From Erpobdella octoculata (lineage: Eukaryota > Annelida > Clitellata > Hirudinida > Erpobdellidae), in the NCBI GenBank assembly GCA_963978895.1, contig OZ022246.1, positions 18,130,549 to 18,194,548 on the forward strand: 64,000 nt of DNA. Reading direction: 5' to 3'. The translations under genes and the position numbers were made by a program. The notes beneath the pieces are model-generated. The model saw only the letters and a list, made by a program, of their open reading frames with translations, had not been told where the DNA came from and searched no databases. Shown piece after piece: positions 32,901-41,600 of the stretch. The first letter of the stretch is position 1; the number at the start of each line of letters is the position of its first letter.

Positions 32901-35900
32901 ACTTGTCATTCTTCCGCCCGGCGCATCATAACACATGACTGATGAATAAGCAAATGAAGAAGGAAATCTTATTCTTTTTAATGTATCCGGGAAGTTAGAA
33001 GTTGATTATACTAATAATGAGATGGGATTAGACTGTGTCGTTCTTTGGGTGAAGAAATGTAGGTCGCAAATACGGTCAGTTCAATGCCGCGGCAACCAAA
33101 ACGCCAAAAACGATTGAAATGCACTTGGACCAAAAAGAGTCATTTGAATAGCCACTTTTAAAACAGTCAATAACGAGTTTGAAACACCACAATGGTGCTT
33201 TGTTTGAAAAACACCATATAGGTTGTTTAGGCTGTTTTATACCGATGACATGAATTCATGCACGGTTGAAGAAACAAAACGATAGGGAAGATTCAGCAAC
33301 TGGCCATGGTCACGATCTGGAAAAGGTGAAAACAGTAGGTCGCTACAAGCTGGAAAATTGTGGCAAAACGCTGTACATGTGGGCCAAGTGCGGCAAACGA
33401 CTTCATCGGAATTGTTTTGGTGCTTTCCACACACTCCGGTTCTGAAATGACTATCATGAACTGCTTGACTGATTGATTGAATGTTACATTTTTGGATTTT
33501 ATTTAACTGTTTACTGATAAAGTCAGAAATGTGTTTTTAGCTTTTCTGTTTATAACCTAAAATTTATTTTATAATTGTTTGCGTTGAAAACAAAAAAAAA
33601 TGACTTTTAAACATGTTGTCGTTTTCAGTAGTCTATACGACCACCGTTCGAAAAACGAGCATAGTGAATTTTCAAAGTTTTCTTTCCAATTAAAAATAAT
33701 TAAAAATAAATCTGTTAAAGCATAAGCAAGTAACTAAGAAATAACAAAAAAATAATAGAAATCAAATTAATAAAGTTTTGGACATAAACGGGTTAAGAAT
33801 ACACTGATTTCAATTGATGTAGTAATTTTTTTTTCGTCATTAATTTTTTTATTGTAAAATGCCACTTGAGAAGACAATCACATATCAATCATAATGGCTT
33901 TATCATCGTTTAATTTTAAAATGTTGCCTTCAATACTAATTTAGGTTTGGATATATTTCCTATATTAATATATTATTTATTCAATACGCCAAATTTTAGC
34001 TCAATTGGATGACTATAAATATGATTTGTAAGCATCATCAAAATATACCAACGCATGGCTCAAACAAGATTTATTATAAAGGATTGAAAAAGTCAATAAT
34101 TTAAAGAAAGAAAGACTAAATTTCAATAAAAGACTTTTGAAAAATATTACAGCAAGTTGCCAAAACAGCATTAAATTTCATAAAATAAAATTAAAAGAAC
34201 GAAAATCACTGACCTGTTTTTGCTGCCTCAGGACCTCCAGCTTTTGGGCAAGTTGGATTTGTCTGAGTCTTTCCATCTCTTCTTGTTTCCTTCTTGTCTT
34301 TTCCTTGTGTTCCTCCCTCAGAACATCCAGAGCATCACGAGCATCTTTCAACTGAGAAAGCTTGTCTTGCAGGGATTCGTAATGAGCTACAAAATTGAAA
34401 TAATTTTAATAGAAATTATGGTGAAACAATATCAAAACAGTTTTTTTAGGTTAGTGAAAGGAGTTAATTAACCCCGCGAGACACTCAACCTGAGCAATGC
34501 GTGTAAACTCTTTGCTTAAGGGAGCTACGATGGTGACGCCGGTGAGATTCGAACCGTCGACCTGTAAGCCGACAGGCAAACGCTTTAACGCTTTGCCACC
34601 ACCGTTTTGAAACATAGCTAATCTGTACAAGTTAATGTTTCAAATTTTAATAATAAATGTTTATTAATATTAACCTAGGAATAACAACTTTCCTAACATG
34701 TCATTTTTCATATAGTTAGAGAATAACCACAAAAACCTAAGGAATTAATTAGCTAAACAGGTATTATTCGACATCTGCGAGTATCTTGACAGGTACTCAG
34801 CCATTACTTAAATTTCATATTTAAAAACAAATAAACAAGTCAATATCATCATCACCATCTCAAATAGTTTAAAAAATTTATCATTTCAACACTGCAATTC
34901 TTTTAAAACCTCTATCATCCTCCTGTTGTTGAATGTATTTGAGAAGTGTAGGGTGCATGGCATTGAGTGTCATGAATAGGGTCTGAACAGTCGAATCATT
35001 TGCAATGCTGCGACTTCTCTGGGAGTTACTCTTCATCCTATTGAGAAAAATCTCAATGCTGCTACCCAGGGCTTTTAAAAACTGCTCTCGTTCTTCGTCT
35101 AGGCCAGTTCCATTTTCATTAGGGTTGTGATGCTCTTGTTTCTAAAACATGGACATAATTTTAAAATAATGAAAAAAAAACAAAAATTGAAAATACTGCC
35201 ATAAATGGACTTAATATGGAGCAATTTTACTCAATAAGTTTCATCATCACCGGGCAGGCTTTTTAGGCTTGAAAATGTTTGTCTTGGATTGTGGAAACAT
35301 TGTTTTCTCGGTAGCTGCAAGGTCAAGACTAATCAGAGTTGGTGAAGTACTCGTAGGATCACACAGGTTTTTTCTGCTACCCACACCTATATCTAAATTA
35401 AGATTATGCCACACCTTCTTTTATTCAGCTAAAAAACTGGTATTCATATGACTACCACAAATGAATGAAAGGTGAGTTGATATGAGCTGTAAGTGGGAAC
35501 TCCTTACTCAAGAGAGTTAGTTACGAGATGTGTGATTTATCCTGCCCAGGATTTATTATTATTTTAAAACACAACATAAGTCTCTTACTAAGGCGAGCCA
35601 TCAACAGTAAGACTGTTTAAAAAAGTGTGTTTTAAGCAATGTCTTGAAGCCCTCTGTAGAAACTGTACTCCGGATGAACACCGGTAGTTCATTCCATGCA
35701 CTGTATCCAGCAATGGCAAATGCTCTTTAAAGGAACCTCGGACGAGTTCTGGAAATGATAGCGTCGCCGTGGAAAGCCGAACATAACTGTTGACAACCCG
35801 ACTGAGATGAGCATGGAAGTATCATCTGTGACATGTAAGTAGAGGCACGATGAGAAAGGATATTGTAGGACATTAAGCAGAGTTTGAAGGTCACTCTCGC

Positions 35901-38598
35901 TGGCAGAGGGAGCCAGGTTAGTGATGTGGTCCCACCGAGACATGCCACCGACAAGACGAGCAGCAGAATGAAGAACCACGCTAAGGGAGTGGAGAGCAGT
36001 CACTGGTAGACCAGCAAGGACCAAGTTGCAGTAGTCTAACCTGGAGATAACGAGAGCCTGGACTAAAATCCACAGGCAGTGTTAATTTAGGGCACTTGAA
36101 CCCAGGACCCTAAGCATAGAAATATAAGACCCTACTGCTATGCCATCGCGCTTCTTCCAAGATTCCAAATATAGAATAGAATATACTTGTAATTAAAACC
36201 AAATAAGTCAAATTATACCTTCAATTGAAATTTACGAAATCACACATATTAATGATAATAAAAAAATATTTTCTGAAAACCTCATCACTGTGTAAAGCAC
36301 CATAATCGTTCTTCTGCATAACCACTTCAGATCCTTTTAAACCGACAGTTCCAGATGAACTTATAGAAGTAGAGACAGATGGAGCAGAAGGTTGTGCTAA
36401 TGAAGAAGTTGTAGCATTCTTCATCTCAAAGCTTTTCTGCTTCCAGTAATTTTTATCGAGGTAACGTGCAAGTTCCGGGTCCATATCTGGTGTATCATGA
36501 CTCTGTAATACAGGTTGCTGCGGTTGGACGGACTTCTAAAAAACCACATAGAAATACAATAACAAGAAACTATATCTATTACTAGCTATAAAGAATACAG
36601 TTTATATTAAAACAAATTTTAATTAAAAATGTTTAAAAAAAATCTGTTTAAGGAAGATATTTACACACCAGGTTCTGGTCGACACAAGCACCTGTGTTTT
36701 TTAAACATCTTGGCCACACAATTATAGTTATAGAATAATAAAATAACACCCATGCTATAAGATATTGTTTTTATTGATAAAAATTTTGGTTTACTGCATG
36801 TTAAACAAAATTAAATTTATAATATAATATATAATCACTAGGTTGTTCTTGGACGCCGATGGTGCCCGTTTATTCAGCTCGTTAAAAATTTATATAGCTG
36901 CACTTCCTGATAACAATTTCTATAGTTGCAATGCCTCGTCCGCCTGACTACTTAAAATTCATTATTTAATTAATAAATAAATAATGAAAAAAACATAAAT
37001 TTATATATTCATTTTTTAAAATAAATAATTAAAATAAATAAAAGAATGATGCGATTTCTCTCTCTCTCTCTGTTGCGTTGGTGACGCTCGAATTTAGTTT
37101 ACAGTTATCGGCATCATTTTTTATATACATATAATTTTTTTATATACTATTTAATTAATCATTTATTTAATAACTACTAATAAAAATATTTACTATTAGC
37201 TATACGACTAATTACATAAGAAATATATCTACGGCCTCTATAGCTGATGCCTCGTCCAATCGCCAGCAAAAACATGGCTCTTGTGGACTTAAAATTCATA
37301 ATTTATTTAAAATATTTATTTATTTGATACATTATATATATTTATAAATTTTAAGTAAAAAAAAACTAATTATCTGAGGTACAGCGCTATAAATTAAGCA
37401 GACATCAGTGAGTGAGTGAGTGAGTGAGTGAGTGAGTGAGTGACGCTGAGCTATTATAATATAGATTTTTTACTTTTCTATAATAATATATAAATCAACC
37501 AGATAGATTGTCAAAATGTGTAATAGCATGAGAAATAGCATCGGCGACTCCTCAGGCCAGGCCTTGATTATAAGATTTTCAAACAGGCCAAAGTATTTTT
37601 AGGACAGAAGAAAAATGTGTATTATAAGTTATATTAGTATTATTTAACTCTTTCTAGTTATACTGTCTATGACAATTGTTTTCCAATAGATATTCTAATT
37701 TAAAACTTTTTTTACAATACTCTACTGTAATGTCATTGATGAAAATTATAAACATCAGATTTCAGCATGATTGGCTGATGGAGAAACAAACAAGAAAGCA
37801 AGCTAAGAAAAACATAATAAAAAGCATAGGTGCCAGCACAGACCAAAACCTAGTATTAGAGAAGTGTCCAGAATTTTGTTTGACATCAACAAATATAAAA
37901 CTTAAAATAATATTAAAATCAACTAACGAATGGCTGTGAATACAAGCTTTCACTTCCAGAATTTACTGAATGTCCAAAACTCTGCTTTGTTTTATGTTTC
38001 TGAAAAAACCTCACAAAACTTAATACTTGCTCATCGAACAAAGTACATATACTGAAACAAGCAAAATAAGAACAACTTCTTTGGCTTCAGCTTCACTCTG
38101 AGAGAGAGCAAGTGCCAGTTGAAGTTCTTCCTCTTCTTGTATTTCTGCATCAGATTTGCTCGCGGGAACCTTTTAATCAGAAACTTTTTCAAGTAGAATT
38201 TCATCTGATTTTGTATCAATTATAACTATTGAAGATAAACTTAAAGTTAATATTAATTATATGAATATATTTAATGGCAATTTCTCAATTCAAAGTGCCT
38301 CAGGCTTGAGATATAAGATTGAATTCACAGAAAAATTAATTAATTTTGTATCACGTTTCATTTTTATTTCTCATATGAAATGCATCCATCCCTTCTGACA
38401 ATCGTAAGAGTTAGTGATACTGGCAAACGTCCAAACGTCACACCACTTAATAGTGTAGACACGACTGAAGAATTAGTAATTAATAACAATAACTACCTGT
38501 GGTTGTTTAAAAAGAGAACTAGCCAAATATTCAGCTGGAAGTTCATCCTTCTTCTCTACTGCTGTGGTGGAAGGCCTAAAGTAAAACATTTATGTCAA

Positions 38599-38668
<70 letters not shown>

Positions 38669-41600
38669 TTAATACAGGCTCGTAAAAAGATAGAGTGCCA
38701 TGTGGCAGAAACAAGTTTCCTACCCACTCCCTCTATTGTTCGAAACCACTTCCACTGTGAAAAACTAATTTGAGATCAAAAATTTTTGAATTCTGTATTA
38801 TCAGACTGACAGTCCATTTCGACATAGATCAAGTTTTTCATTGGGAGTCTCATTGAGGCCACCAGAGATGCCATGGGCACCATCAGTCACTTCATAAGCA
38901 GAACAGAATGGATCAATGGGTACATTGCTACACAGCACAAAGTCGTCTTCACCCGCTGAAGTTTCATCGAAGATTATATCAGTATTTCGTGTGCAATCAG
39001 TGACATGTTGACCTAAGATGAGAGAGTCACTTATCGAAAGAGAATCAGAACCCTGTTTCTTCCTGTTGTGGGACTGATGATGCCCACGTCATATATGGTG
39101 CTTTACTGGAACCTCATCGGAAGAGTCTAGTAAATTTTAAAAGTCTATCGAACCCCCGTTTCCGCCTGTTGTGTGACTGATGGTGCCCAGTATGTCTGTG
39201 GTGCCTCAACAAAAGAACCTATTAAATTTGGATTGTGTGATGTCTCACTACGATGCATGACTGATTTAAAACTGTAGCTTGAAACATAGACCCAAGCCAG
39301 CTGACACTGCATACATTATCATGTAAGCCAGAACATCTCCTAGTAAATGACAGCCTTTTCATCAGAAACATCATTAACAAGAAGATAACATGAACAAGCA
39401 GTCTGGTTGAAGAATAATTGCAGCTTATTTCACATCCTAGTTGTTCAAATGGCTTGTTGTCATAGAGACTTGCAAGACTTGTCATCATATTTAGCGATAA
39501 ACAGAAACAGCTCATTTTAGCACATTTTTGGAAACTTGTTTCTAAAAAAGGCAGCGTAATAAAAAACTTTGGCTGGCTGGCTGAAGAAAATAAACTCAAA
39601 AACTAGACAACACAAAGAGTTCAGGTTTTTGCATTAGATTTGTGCTCCAAAGTTAGGCACTTTTGGCCTGGAAAGGTTTTTTTGGCCCCCCTGAGCCGGA
39701 TGATCGGAGTAGAGAGTCCAAACCTTCTTAACTTTCTTCCCCTGTATGAGAACTACCTCCTTGCCAAATTTCATCAAGATCGCTCCGGTGGTTTAGATTT
39801 CTATAAGAGACAGACCCACAAACCCACAAACCTACAAACTCACAGACATTCGTTTATATATATATATATATATATACATATACACATATATATATATAGA
39901 AAAGGAGAGCTAGGCTTTTTAATTCAATAGTCAAAAATGTGCTGAAGTCCCTTCAATATGAAGACTTTTGTAATTTTTTTGCTATAACAAATGATGGTGA
40001 TCAAGAGTTAGGCGCATTAACCAATTGGCTAACTGTTCATTAATCACTTGGCTAAACTGTTCATTAACCAATTTATTGAATGCCCACTGTAAGTAGTTTT
40101 AATTAATTTTTATTAAGTCTAAACTGCTTATATATTAATTTCACAGCTGTAAGTCAACCTTACATAAAGAATTCTTCTACGGCTTTAAAAACTCCATTGA
40201 AAGAAATTTTAGTGTTGCAGCAGGCATATTAAGGCTGCTGAAAATCTGCTGTGGAATTGTTTCCAAATGGGAGCAGCTGTTTTCCTTTGTCCAACTTGTC
40301 AGCAAATGAGGAAAAAAGTAGAGATGCACCGATACCATAAATATGGCCGATACCGATACTCATATCATGAAAGATGCCGATGCAGATACCGATACTTTTC
40401 AATATTTAATTATTTATTTGTTACTGTTTATGTAAAAAAAATCACAATATCGTGACATTTTATTGAAACATTTCAATAGAATTCAAATAATAGTTACTTT
40501 ATAGTTAATATTAACAGTTAAATATTCTTAAATTATGGTGCAGGAACACCAGGTTTTCACTCGTATTTGGAGAGAGCCTGTTTCTCTAAGGGGTGTTGAC
40601 ATTTTTTAAAATCTTTTTTTACATTTTTCGCTTTAGGATAAAGCTATTAATTAATTTACTATTTCTATCAAACCATTCACGTTTATATACCCTGCTATTA
40701 CGCAATCATCAACCAATATTACACAATCATTAACCAATATTACACAACATTAAGTAATTTTTCGCAATACAAGCATTCTGTGCATGTTTAATTTAATTTA
40801 TTAAACATTATTTATTTAATTTATTGAACATAATAATTTAGTTTCTTTGTTTGTAAATAAAGCTTTTCACTTAAAATCTTTGTTGTTATGCCAAAACTCT
40901 TAATAGAAATACGTAAAGAGTCAAAAGTATCGGTATCGGCCAATGACCGTCAAAATTTTACCAGGCCGATACCGATACCTGAAAAAAGGACGATACTGCC
41001 GATACCGATGCTATCGGTGCATCTCTAGAAAAAAGTAATAGTAGGAGCAGTGTTAAACATTTTCTGCCAAGTGTTTAAAAAAATTCCAACATTGGATGAT
41101 ACGCAGTATCTCACAGATTCACAGCACACTTATGAAATAATTCTGCACTGTTCAACTAGTGAGTGCTAACCATAGCTGAAATTGCATTACATTATTGAAT
41201 AAATGGAGTCACCAAAATTCTCAGAAAATTAATAAACAACAATAATTTTCATCTAGCAGCTTTAAAAGCCCAAATATTTGTGGAAAACATTAAGAAAAAC
41301 ACTTTAAAAAATGCAATATGTATATTGCTAATAAATAATTAAATTACAAAACCACAACAATTAAATAGAAATACACACTTGCTTATCTGATCATAGCATG
41401 CATCACAGACTCTGACTTCCTTTTCAATTCCATACTTTGGAATAATCGATGTCTTAGATGAACACTTCTGACAGAACACCTGACCACAAGCTCTGCAATG
41501 ATGCTGTTTGAATAAAAAATTAATTAATTAGTTTAAATATATCAGAGTAATAAAAAGTTAAAATAGATTCACTTTTATCTTTAGCACAGACTAATTGTAG

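Noticed and set aside
34530..34610. Functional tRNA gene
   Set aside because: Boxes and stems are tRNA-like, but the anticodon loop is irregular and flanking sequence is shared with a second copy, so it is a SINE.
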